Source: Pseudomonadota bacterium
GTDB lineage: Bacteria; Pseudomonadota; Alphaproteobacteria; Rhizobiales; Hyphomicrobiaceae
Reading direction: 5' to 3'
Assembly: GCA_023412745.1 (NCBI GenBank)
Contig: JAEZBZ010000331.1
Span: 1-16,123, forward strand
DNA length: 16,123 nucleotides
Part shown: piece after piece, positions 1-7,073 of the stretch
Layout: every line of letters begins with the position of its first letter
Position numbering within the stretch: position 1 is the stretch's first letter
The notes under the pieces: generated by a model
What the model saw: only the letters and a program-made list of their open reading frames with translations
Told to the model about the DNA's origin: nothing
Database searches by the model: none
Position numbers and translations under genes: made by a program

Positions 1-84
1 GAGGAAATCGGACGGAGCGCAGCGGCTCTGAATGACGTCACAAGCAAAGGTCGATGGCGCGAATATAATCACAACCTAAAATAA
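1..84 (+). CDS. Possible 3' end of a gene entering from the left edge
   Basis: Reading from base 1 in frame 1 there are 27 sense codons and then TAA at 82-84; the last residues read WREYNHNLK. The other two plus frames close within about 35 bases. An open run this short is common by chance, I recognise no family, and third positions are not clearly GC-biased. It could be the C-terminal tail of a gene that starts outside the window, or simply noncoding. Low confidence. Confidence 0.18.
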   Translation, partial: EEIGRSAAALNDVTSKGRWREYNHNLK

Positions 85-98
85 TGCAAGGACAATCG

Positions 99-323
99 TC
101 AGCTCTCAATTGTTTTGGTGCGCGTAGGCTTCTCAGCTTCCGTCTCGTCCATCCACAACGGGGACCGGCCGAGCCACTTGTCGGCATTCTCAAACGACAA
201 CGCTTCCTCGTCCCACCGGAAATCTACGCTCCCAGCCAGTTGATCCGTGTTGACTTGCCCCCTTCCGGTTCTACCTGAGATCCACGTTTTGCTGCGCGTC
301 CGTGAGATGCCGTTCTGCCAAGC
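99..323 (-). pseudogene. Coding-like remnant directly downstream of, and in frame with, the ABC-F stop codon
   Basis: On the minus strand the frame of the ABC-F gene stays open for 75 codons after its TGA (324-326) and closes at TGA 99-101. The last 45 or so residues look protein-like: acidic and mixed in composition, with pieces such as VNTDQLAGSVDFRWDEEAL and ADKWLGRSPLWMDE. Third codon positions are mostly G or C, as in real genes here. There is no ATG until close to the end and no ribosome binding site that I can see. The ABC-F protein already has a natural-looking C-terminus, so this is probably not a missing domain of it. It could be the decayed 3' part of another gene, a short gene with an unusual start, or chance. 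I do not recognise the family. Confidence 0.25.
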
Positions 324-1946
324 TCAACTGCGCAGGCCCGGAGCCTCGTGGCCGGTGCGCTCGACGTATTCGGTGTAGCCGCCGCCATAAGTGTGGATGC
401 CATCGGGGGTCAATTCGAGCACCCGGTTGGATAGCGCCGATAGGAAGTGCCGGTCGTGCGAGACGAAGAGCATGGCGCCCGCGTAGCGTGACAGCGCCAC
501 GATCAGCATCTCCTTCGTCGCCATGTCGAGATGGTTGGTGGGCTCATCGAGCACCAGGAAATTCGGCGGATCGAACAGCATCTTGGCCATGACCAGACGC
601 GCCTTCTCGCCGCCCGACAGCACGCGGCACTTCTTTTCCGCGTCATCGCCCGAAAAGCCGAAGCAACCGGCGAGCGTACGCAGTGGCCCCTGGCCCGCCT
701 GCGGAAACTGATCCTCGAGCGACTGGAACACGGTGCGATTGCCGTCGAGCAGGTCCATGGCGTGCTGTGCGAAATAGCCCGTCGTTACGCTGGCCCCGAT
801 CGCGACGCTGCCCGCGTCCGGTTCGACTGTTCCTGCAACGAGCTTCAGTAAAGTGGACTTGCCAGCGCCGTTGACACCCATCACGCACCAGCGTTCGCGC
901 CGGCGCACCTGGAAGTCCAGGCCATCATAGATGATGCGGCTGCCATAGCGTTTGTGCACGCCTTTGAGGGTCGCGACGTCCTCGCCTGAGCGCGGCGCCG
1001 GTGGAAACTCGAAGACGATGGTTTGACGCCGCTTCGGCGGCTCGACGCGCTCAATCTTCTCGAGCGTCTTGACGCGGCTCTGGACTTGGGCTGCGTGTGA
1101 GGCGCGCGCCTTGAACCGTTCGATGAAGCGCTGCTCCTTGGCCAGCATCGCCTGCTGGCGCTCGAATTGCGCCTGCTGATGTTGATCGGCGAGCGCGCGT
1201 TGCGCGACATAGAACTCGTAACCGCCGGAGTAGCTGGTGAGTTCGCCGCCATCGATTTCGATGATCTTGGTCACGATTCGATCCATGAACTCGCGGTCGT
1301 GCGAGGTCATCAGCAGCGCGCCTTCGTAGTCTTTGAGGAATTGCTCGAGCCAGATCAGGCTTTCGATGTCGAGATGGTTCGACGGTTCGTCGAGCAGCAT
1401 GGCGTCCGGGCGCATAAGCAGAATGCGGGCAAGTGCGACGCGCATCTTCCAGCCGCCGGACAAGGCGCCAACGTCGCCGTCCATCATCTCCTGGCTGAAG
1501 TTCAGGCCAGCGAGCACTTCGCGCGCGCGTCCTTCAAGCGCGTAGCCGCCGAGCTGATCGAAGTGGGTCTGCACCAGGCCGTAGCGGTCGATCAGCGCCT
1601 CCATCTCGTCGGCCCGCTCGGGATCGGCCATCGCGGCCTCGAGTTCCGCAAGCTCTGCAGCGACGGTGCTGACAGGGCCGGCGCCGTTCATTACTTCGGC
1701 CACGGCGCTGTGGCCGGACATTTCGCCGACGTCCTGGCTGAAGTAGCCGATCGTGAGGCCGCGATCGACCGACACCTGCCCCTCGTCCGGGACGTCTTCG
1801 CCGACAATCATGCGGAAGAGTGTCGATTTGCCCGCGCCGTTGGGGCCGACGAGCCCAACCTTCTCGCCTTTGAATAGCGCCGCCGAAGCCCCGGTGAACA
1901 GGATCTGGTGGCCGTTCTGTTTGGCGATGTTGTCAAGATGGATCAT
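324..1946 (-). CDS. ABC-F family ATPase (YbiT-like ribosome-associated factor)
   Basis: 540-residue soluble protein with two ABC ATPase domains on one chain and no membrane segment, the layout of ABC-F proteins that act on the ribosome rather than in transport. Domain 1 has Walker A GPNGAGKST (34-42), signature LSGGW (162-166) and Walker B LLDEP (184-188). Domain 2 has Walker A GVNGAGKST (357-365), signature LSGGE (443-447) and Walker B with LDEPTNHLD (466-474). The charged linker between them (about 245-300) is the segment that in characterised members reaches the P-site tRNA. Length is close to E. coli YbiT (530) and EttA (555). The first signature has W where E is commoner, as recalled for YbiT-type members. 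The ATG at 1946 is preceded by AAGG with 5-base spacing. The gene appears to stand alone. ABC-F is certain; the exact subfamily and any antibiotic-protection role are not determined. Confidence 0.93.
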   Translation of the reverse strand: MIHLDNIAKQNGHQILFTGASAALFKGEKVGLVGPNGAGKSTLFRMIVGEDVPDEGQVSVDRGLTIGYFSQDVGEMSGHSAVAEVMNGAGPVSTVAAELAELEAAMADPERADEMEALIDRYGLVQTHFDQLGGYALEGRAREVLAGLNFSQEMMDGDVGALSGGWKMRVALARILLMRPDAMLLDEPSNHLDIESLIWLEQFLKDYEGALLMTSHDREFMDRIVTKIIEIDGGELTSYSGGYEFYVAQRALADQHQQAQFERQQAMLAKEQRFIERFKARASHAAQVQSRVKTLEKIERVEPPKRRQTIVFEFPPAPRSGEDVATLKGVHKRYGSRIIYDGLDFQVRRRERWCVMGVNGAGKSTLLKLVAGTVEPDAGSVAIGASVTTGYFAQHAMDLLDGNRTVFQSLEDQFPQAGQGPLRTLAGCFGFSGDDAEKKCRVLSGGEKARLVMAKMLFDPPNFLVLDEPTNHLDMATKEMLIVALSRYAGAMLFVSHDRHFLSALSNRVLELTPDGIHTYGGGYTEYVERTGHEAPGLRS

Positions 1947-2501
1947 GGCAGCCTTGGGCGTGGAGATGTCAGCCCCGCCTTAGGCCATGCTGGCGGCCCG
2001 CGCGCAAGTGCGCATCTGCGCAGGCATGGTTGCGCGCCGGCAGCCTGTCCAGCGCGGCAAAGCGCCAATGCGACTGAAAGGAGATCGGATTCTGCCGGAA
2101 GGTATGGCTATGCGCTTTGCTGGCTGAGGCTGGCGCGTTTGGGTTCGGCTATCGTGGCGAAAAGCGCTGCATCCTCTGGATGCCAGCGTTGGGCGTGGTG
2201 AGCAGCGTATCGCCAAGGCAACGAAGATAGAAACGGCGATGCGCGGCCCAAACGCGATGGCGAAGAGCTGTATGCTCCGTTAACCCTTGCCGAGGTCACG
2301 TTCGGCGCGGTCGGTCATCGCCGCCCAGCGACATCACCGCGCGCCAGTGGCTCGTGGCCCAATCATCCGCTCAATGCGGCCGTTCATCGCCACAATTCGT
2401 TGATCTGATTGTGCGCCGATGGCGCGCCGAATACGATTGAGCAGAGACTAGGATAAGGTCGACCGGCCGAAAGACCGGTAACGGACGATTGTGAGGTTGG
2501 T
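1947..2501. other. 555-base intergenic region without a recognisable gene
   Basis: This lies between the divergent ABC-F and histidine kinase genes and must carry both promoters. Short open frames exist on both strands but none has a family resemblance or convincing codon pattern. One small item is a Shine-Dalgarno-like GGAAGGT just before an ATG at 2105 that opens an 8-codon frame (MAMRFAG, stop). The region is GC-rich, unlike the AT-rich spacer near the H-NS gene. It could contain a small RNA or a decayed gene; I cannot tell by eye. Confidence 0.5.
2462..2479. repeat. Inverted repeat ACCGG-N8-CCGGT before the histidine kinase
   Basis: Perfect 5-bp arms (2462-2466 and 2475-2479) separated by 8 bases, 22 bases upstream of the TTG start of the kinase gene. 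GACCGG is also directly repeated at 2461 and 2473. It could be an operator half-site pair or a weak leader hairpin, but repeats of this size are frequent by chance in GC-rich DNA. Confidence 0.25.
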
Positions 2502-4268
2502 TTGGGTTTGTTTGCGCATAGGCCGCCATGGAGTCGGTTATCTGAATGGGCTCGGCGATCACAGCGTGAGCAGCCTCTGGGCGTTTTGCTTGGGCTCGTC
2601 GTCCTGGCGGCCTTGATGCCGATGGTGGTCCTTGGCGCTTTCGGGATGTACCGTTTCGCGTCGATAGAGCGCGCATCCGATCTCGACCGCGTGTCCGGAG
2701 TCGCAGCCATGCTCGCGCGCGGTGTCGACCGGGAATTGCTCAGCTACATCGATACTGCGGAAATTCTGGCAGGGATGCGCTATCTGCAGCGCGGGGAATT
2801 CGACACGTTTGACCAGGTCGCTCGCGATACGGCCGCCAAAACCGGTGGCCAGTTCATTCTCATCGATCGATCCTATCAGCAGATCGTCAATACGCGCGTT
2901 CCTCCCGGTTCATCGCTGCCGAAGACCGGGAACATCACCGGTGTGCGGCAGGTTTTCGAAGGCGGCCGGTCAATCGTTGGTGATCTGGGCGTGGGCGCGC
3001 TGTCCCAGCTTCTGGTTTTCTCCGTTCTCGTGCCGGTGCAGATTGACGGTGATATCAAATACGTCCTCGCCTACGTGCCTCGGCCGAATGCCATCCTTGA
3101 GGTTGTCCAGCAGACTTACCGCCCGGAAGGATGGTTCGCGGCTGTCCTCGACGGAGAGGGCAAGGTGCTGGCGCGGTCCTCTCGACAAGACGAATTCTTC
3201 GGGAAATCGTCGTCTCCTGAATTCAGGGCGCTCATTGCGGGACCAAACGGGGTTGTAGAATCGAAGGATCTCGAAAATCGGGCGTCAGTAACCGGGTATT
3301 ACCGCTCCGAGCGGAGTGCGTGGCGTGCGGTTGTGTGGGTGCCGGAATCACTTCTGGCGGACCCTGCCAATCAGGCCTTCAATCTGATGCTGGCGATGGC
3401 GGTGCTATCGCTCAGCCTGTCGGTAGCGGCCTCGTTGCTGGCGGGGCGTATGATCCAGCAGCCCGCCCGCCGCGTGATCAAGGCTGCACGCGCGCTGGGT
3501 GATGGACAGCCTGTCGTCGTTGCGCCGACGCTGATGCGTGAAGCGAATTTCGTGGTCAATGCTCTGGCCGAGGCATCGCGCATGATTGCCACCCGCGAAA
3601 GCGCGCTGCGCGACAGCGAACAGCAAACGCGATTTGTCATGCGGGAGCTGTCGCACCGTTCCAAGAACCTGCTGGCGATCGTCCAGGCCATGGCGCGACA
3701 GACCGCGCGTGCCGCGAGCGATTATGAAGAGTTCCAGGAGCGCTTTGCGTCGCGGATTGCTAGCCTGGCGCGATCACATGATCTGCTGGTCAACCAGAAC
3801 TGGAAAGGTATCGCGATCTCGGATCTCGTGGCGACGCAACTTGCGCCGTTTGTCGACGTAGCCGGAGCGCGACTGACAGTCGAGGGGCCTGCGCTGGTGC
3901 TTGAGCCGGATGCGGCGCAGACGATCGGAATGGCGCTGCATGAGCTTGCAACCAATGCCTCCAAGTATGGTGCTTTTTCGGTTCCGGCCGGCCGCGTTCA
4001 CGTCGAATGGGGTTTGCGGGGCGAAGGCGCTGATCAACAGCGGCTGACGATGCATTGGCAGGAAGCGGGCGGTCCGCAGGTCGTGCCGCCGACGCGAAAC
4101 GGCTTTGGCCACACCGTCGTCGAGCACATGGCAGCAAACAGCCTTGGCGGCACTGCGCGACTGATGTGGGACCCCGCAGGCGTCGCGTGGTGCCTGGATG
4201 TGCCGGCCACTTGTTTGGCGGACCTTAAAATGCCAGCCCCGCTCTCGGGATTGTCAGGTCGCTACTGA
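2502..4268 (+). CDS. Membrane-bound HWE-family sensor histidine kinase
   Basis: 588-residue sensor kinase. A short basic N-terminus leads to membrane segment 1 (about 26-48). A periplasmic sensor region of about 240 residues follows (about 50-288), probably of the Cache type from its ending YYRSERSAWRAVVWVPESLL. Membrane segment 2 is about 292-315, followed by a HAMP-like linker and the kinase core. The core is the HWE subtype: phospho-acceptor H385 in LSHRSKN, N-box HELATN with H480 and N485, the WQE triplet (519-521) that names the family, and GFG (534-536). No receiver domain or partner regulator is encoded nearby, so it is an orphan. HWE kinases in alphaproteobacteria often feed general stress signalling through PhyR-type regulators; that role here is inference. 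The start is TTG at 2502 with GTGAGG just upstream. An in-frame TAA at 2454 and no ATG or GTG in between support it. The last 15 bases overlap the convergent antiporter gene. Confidence 0.92.
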   Translation: MGLFAHRPPWSRLSEWARRSQREQPLGVLLGLVVLAALMPMVVLGAFGMYRFASIERASDLDRVSGVAAMLARGVDRELLSYIDTAEILAGMRYLQRGEFDTFDQVARDTAAKTGGQFILIDRSYQQIVNTRVPPGSSLPKTGNITGVRQVFEGGRSIVGDLGVGALSQLLVFSVLVPVQIDGDIKYVLAYVPRPNAILEVVQQTYRPEGWFAAVLDGEGKVLARSSRQDEFFGKSSSPEFRALIAGPNGVVESKDLENRASVTGYYRSERSAWRAVVWVPESLLADPANQAFNLMLAMAVLSLSLSVAASLLAGRMIQQPARRVIKAARALGDGQPVVVAPTLMREANFVVNALAEASRMIATRESALRDSEQQTRFVMRELSHRSKNLLAIVQAMARQTARAASDYEEFQERFASRIASLARSHDLLVNQNWKGIAISDLVATQLAPFVDVAGARLTVEGPALVLEPDAAQTIGMALHELATNASKYGAFSVPAGRVHVEWGLRGEGADQQRLTMHWQEAGGPQVVPPTRNGFGHTVVEHMAANSLGGTARLMWDPAGVAWCLDVPATCLADLKMPAPLSGLSGRY

Positions 4269-5972
4269 ACGTTTCGCGAGTTCGTGCTCGGCCTTCAGAT
4301 AGGTTTCTATCAAGGCCGTCGCGAGTTCCTTTTCGCCCAGGACGATATCGCTGGCGCCATACGAGCGCAGGTGTTCGGCCTCGGCGTCGGAATGCGCCCG
4401 CGCGATGATCTCCAATGTGGGATTGAGCGCTCGCGCCTGCTGCACGATCTGGCCCGCCTCGAATGCATCGGGAATGGCGATCAGCAGCGTCCGGGCTTCC
4501 GGCAGGTTCGCCGCTTCGAGAATAACGGTTGCGTTGCCGGCAATCGCTTCGGTCCCGCTCTCGTTCAGGCTCGCGACGGTATCCTCTTTTTCGTCGAGAA
4601 CCAGCAGAGGCACCGTTGAGCGCTGCAATGCCTCGACCACGCGCCTGCCGACGCGGCCGGCACCGACCACAACGTTATGATCGCGCAGCGTCGTCTTTTC
4701 CGGGATCTCGGGCGGTGCCGGTTCCTCTGGTTGGCCAGAGGCCGGCGCCGCCGTTCCCTCTCGCCGTTCGAGCCATGGCTTCAGCCAGTCGAGACCGTAA
4801 AACATCAACGGATTGAGAAGAATGGATAGCAGTGCGCCAGCGAGGATCAGGTCGCGTCCGCGCTCCGGCAGTAGGCCGAGGTTGACGCCGAGACCAGCCA
4901 GAATGAACGAGAACTCGCCAATCTGTGCAAGGCTGACCGCGACCGTCAGCGCGGTGCCCAGCGGATAGCGAAAGGCCAGCACGATCGCCAGGGCTGCCAG
5001 CGATTTGCCGACCATGATGATCAGCAGGGTCGCAACGACAGGTAGCGCTTCGCGCAGCAAGATCGTGGGGTCGAACAGCATGCCCACGGAAACGAAAAAG
5101 AGTACGGCGAAGGCGTCGCGCAAGGGCATGGATTCGGCTGCCGCCTGCTGACTGAGCTGAGATTCGCTCAGCAGCATGCCAGCGAAAAATGCTCCGAGCG
5201 CAAAGGATACGCCGAATAGCTCCGCAGCCCCGTACGCGACGCCGAGCGCGATGGCCAGAACCGACAGACGGAATAATTCGCGCGAGCCGCTGTGCGCGAC
5301 GTTGTGCAGGATCCACGGAATGACCCGCCGTCCCACCAGCATCATAACGGCGAAGAAGGCACCAATCTTGGCTACTGTTATCGCCAGGGTCAAAACGATG
5401 TCGGCCGATCCTGGCTCGAATCCGGGGGCGATGTCCCCGCTCCGATCAAAGAAGGGCGCAAGCGCGGGAAGCAGCACCAGCGTCAGTACCATCACGATAT
5501 CTTCGACAACGAGCCAGCCGATCGCGATGTAGCCTCGGTTGCTGTTCAATATGCGGCGTTCCTGAAGGGCGCGCAGCAGAACGACCGTACTCGCAACCGA
5601 TAGTGCAAGGCCGAACACGACGCCGGCGCCCAAACGCCAGCCCAGCATGTGGGACAGCCCAATACCCATCAGGGTCGCAACGGCGATCTGGGCGACAGCA
5701 CCCGGTAGTGCGATGGCGCGAACGCTGACCAGGTCTCGGAACGAAAAATGCAGGCCAACGCCAAACATGAGGAGAATGACGCCGATCTCGGCCAAATCTG
5801 ACGCCAGAGCCTGATCGGCAACAAAACCCGGCGTATGCGGGCCAACCACGATACCAGCAAGGAGATAGCCGACGAGCGGCGAAATGCGCAGTCGATTGGC
5901 GATGGCCCCGAGAATGAAAGCCAACACAAGTCCGACAACAATAGTTCCGATAAGCGGCGTGTGATGAGGCAT
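4254..5972 (-). CDS. ybaL: YbaL/Kef-type monovalent cation:proton antiporter with RCK (TrkA-N) domain
   Basis: 572-residue CPA2-family antiporter, close in length and residue pattern to E. coli YbaL (558), beginning with MPHHTPLIGT and continuing RISPLVGYLLAG. Residues 1-400 form a hydrophobic transport domain of about 12-13 segments; GWLVVED (152-158) carries the acidic pair typical of the ion-binding helix in this family. A proline-rich linker (about 405-426) joins it to a cytoplasmic Rossmann RCK domain (428 onward) with GAGRVG (437-442) and an acidic residue (D460) at the end of the second strand, which usually favours NAD(H). The family exchanges K+ or Na+ for H+, often gated by nucleotide or thiol signals; the ion used here is not shown by sequence. 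ATG 5972 has AGGA 5 bases upstream. No partner gene (KefF/KefG type) is adjacent. Confidence 0.92.
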   Translation of the reverse strand: MPHHTPLIGTIVVGLVLAFILGAIANRLRISPLVGYLLAGIVVGPHTPGFVADQALASDLAEIGVILLMFGVGLHFSFRDLVSVRAIALPGAVAQIAVATLMGIGLSHMLGWRLGAGVVFGLALSVASTVVLLRALQERRILNSNRGYIAIGWLVVEDIVMVLTLVLLPALAPFFDRSGDIAPGFEPGSADIVLTLAITVAKIGAFFAVMMLVGRRVIPWILHNVAHSGSRELFRLSVLAIALGVAYGAAELFGVSFALGAFFAGMLLSESQLSQQAAAESMPLRDAFAVLFFVSVGMLFDPTILLREALPVVATLLIIMVGKSLAALAIVLAFRYPLGTALTVAVSLAQIGEFSFILAGLGVNLGLLPERGRDLILAGALLSILLNPLMFYGLDWLKPWLERREGTAAPASGQPEEPAPPEIPEKTTLRDHNVVVGAGRVGRRVVEALQRSTVPLLVLDEKEDTVASLNESGTEAIAGNATVILEAANLPEARTLLIAIPDAFEAGQIVQQARALNPTLEIIARAHSDAEAEHLRSYGASDIVLGEKELATALIETYLKAEHELAKRSVAT

Positions 5973-6275
5973 TCTCGTCCTGCGTTGAGTCGCGCATCCT
6001 GAAAGGTGCGATGCAAAGGTCGCGAGGGACTATCGTCGCACCGGAGCCGAGTGGCTAGAATTACAGCATCTGCGACAGAGTGCCAGATGTTCTGGCGGAA
6101 TAGATTATGAATTCGGCGTACGGTCTCGGCGCGCGGTAACGTTTGCAACCTCGCACGCGTGAAGCGCAGCTGCAGGATGGGTCAACTCGGCATTAAGGGA
6201 CAAGGATTGCCTGTTTCCTCATCAAGAAAGCGATGAGATCTGTTGACGGATGAATGGATGGTCGTTTCACAAACG
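5973..6275. other. Spacer between antiporter and H-NS gene
   Basis: The antiporter promoter must lie here, reading leftward. I see no gene. One perfect inverted repeat, CTCATC (6218-6223) with GATGAG (6232-6237) around an 8-base loop, is not followed by a T run on either strand, so it is not an obvious terminator and may be a regulatory site or chance. Open frames that run into this region from within the antiporter gene look like shadows. Confidence 0.45.
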
Positions 6276-6298
6276 AAAAACGCCCCGTTTCCGAGGCG
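6276..6298 (-). terminator. Intrinsic terminator of the H-NS-like gene
   Basis: On the minus strand a 7-bp stem (6292-6298 pairing with 6281-6287, one G-T pair) closes a GAAA tetraloop and is followed directly by five T residues (6276-6280). It lies about 40 bases past the stop codon of the H-NS-like gene, the expected place and orientation for a rho-independent terminator. Confidence 0.85.
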
Positions 6299-6337
6299 CT
6301 CTTCCAGACGCAATAGGGCTTGCGTGATTTCACGGGA

Positions 6338-6661
6338 TTAGACGCGGAAACTTTCCAGCTTCTGGCCCTTCTTCAGGGCAGCGACCAGCCAGCGCGGCTG
6401 ACGACCACGGCCAGCCCAGGTCTGGCTCGGATCGGACGGGTTGCGGTACTTGGCCTTAACCTTTGCCGTCTTGCGTGCTGGCTTGCTGCTGCCGATGAGT
6501 TCGGAAAGATCGATACCGGAACGAGCGGCGAGTTCGGCAATCTTACGCTTCACTTCGGCCTGCTCAGCAGACTTACGGGCAGCCATGGCACTCGCGACGC
6601 GATCGCGAAGATCGACCAGTTCCTTGTACGACATCCGGTCGAGGCCGTTCACTTTGGACAT
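6338..6661 (-). CDS. H-NS/HvrA-family nucleoid-associated DNA-binding protein
   Basis: 107-residue basic protein with the two-part layout of H-NS-like proteins. An N-terminal helical oligomerisation region (about 8-55, heptad-like, rich in A, E, K and R) is joined by a lysine-rich linker (about 58-72) to a C-terminal DNA-binding domain. That domain carries YRNPSDPSQTWAGRGRQPRW, whose WxGRGxxPxWL core inserts in the AT-rich minor groove in this family. It would silence or shape transcription of AT-rich loci; HvrA of Rhodobacter is a relative. The ATG at 6661 is chosen over a longer frame to 6736 because AAGGAGT lies 5 bases upstream of it and the family begins here with MSKVNGLDRM. The gene is monocistronic, with its own terminator, and its upstream region is AT-rich, which would suit autoregulation (inference). 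Confidence 0.92.
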   Translation of the reverse strand: MSKVNGLDRMSYKELVDLRDRVASAMAARKSAEQAEVKRKIAELAARSGIDLSELIGSSKPARKTAKVKAKYRNPSDPSQTWAGRGRQPRWLVAALKKGQKLESFRV

Positions 6662-6666
6662 TCGGT

Positions 6667-6673
6667 ACTCCTT
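6667..6673 (-). promoter_or_regulatory. Ribosome binding site that fixes the H-NS-like start
   Basis: AAGGAGT on the minus strand, 5 bases before the ATG at 6661. It is among the best Shine-Dalgarno matches I noticed in the window and excludes the longer upstream start at 6736, whose extra 25 residues would have to be translated through it. Confidence 0.8.
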
Positions 6674-6796
6674 TTGCACTATCGTCCGGTTTCTTGGGGC
6701 TTTGTAGGCGCTCAAAATATAACAAATAGTGAGCAATTGGTCGCATCCCGGACAATGACGTTATCAAAATGATCCGAGATCACGGGAAGATATCCG

Positions 6797-6813
6797 CAAT
6801 TCGCACCGAATTG
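6797..6813. repeat. Inverted repeat CAATTC-N5-GAATTG
   Basis: Perfect 6-bp arms with a 5-base spacer, in the AT-rich spacer about 135 bases upstream of the H-NS-like start. Size and symmetry fit an operator for a dimeric regulator, or a bent AT-rich nucleation site, but no T run makes it a terminator. The regulator is unknown. Confidence 0.35.
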
Positions 6814-7073
6814 TGCATCACGCAGGCATCGATGAGACGCCATTTATATGCATTGTGCGGAGTATTTGCGATAGGGATTTTGTCAGATTTGTAAAAATTG
6901 TGCGGTCTCGAATGCAATTCCTGTGCGACGCCAATGCCTACGGTGTCACGAACGCAGATATGAATTCGGAACCACAAGTCATGACGTCGGTAGTTTGACC
7001 TGGGAATGACGACGGAGAGCAGAAATGAGTTGCAGAATGCGGCGTTTCTCGCGCGTCGCGGTGAGGCGTATTC

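Larger units (their letters stand above)
6662..7073. other. AT-rich 412-base intergenic region upstream of the H-NS-like gene
   Basis: Visibly richer in A and T than the flanking genes, especially 6710-6920. It must contain the H-NS-like promoter, reading leftward, and the 3' flank of the acyl-CoA synthetase. Inside it are a perfect inverted repeat CAATTC-N5-GAATTG (6797-6813) and the heptamer ATTGTGC three times on the plus strand (6810, 6852, 6897). Short frames on both strands (for example from a GTG at 6813, 61 codons) show no family resemblance. Such DNA is a natural H-NS target, but this is inference. Confidence 0.55.

Noticed and set aside
34..41. TGACGTCA palindrome at the left edge
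   Set aside because: A single 8-bp palindrome without repeats or a bacterial regulator known to me; expected by chance.
1167..1877. 236-codon open frame on the plus strand
   Set aside because: Antisense shadow of the ABC-F gene, with no family pattern and no ribosome binding site.
6662..6736. Longer N-terminus for the H-NS-like protein, starting at 6736
   Set aside because: The AAGGAGT site at 6667-6673 and the family's usual N-terminus place the start at 6661.
6813..6998. 61-codon open frame from GTG in the AT-rich spacer
   Set aside because: No ribosome binding site, no recognisable family, and a similar-length frame exists on the opposite strand.
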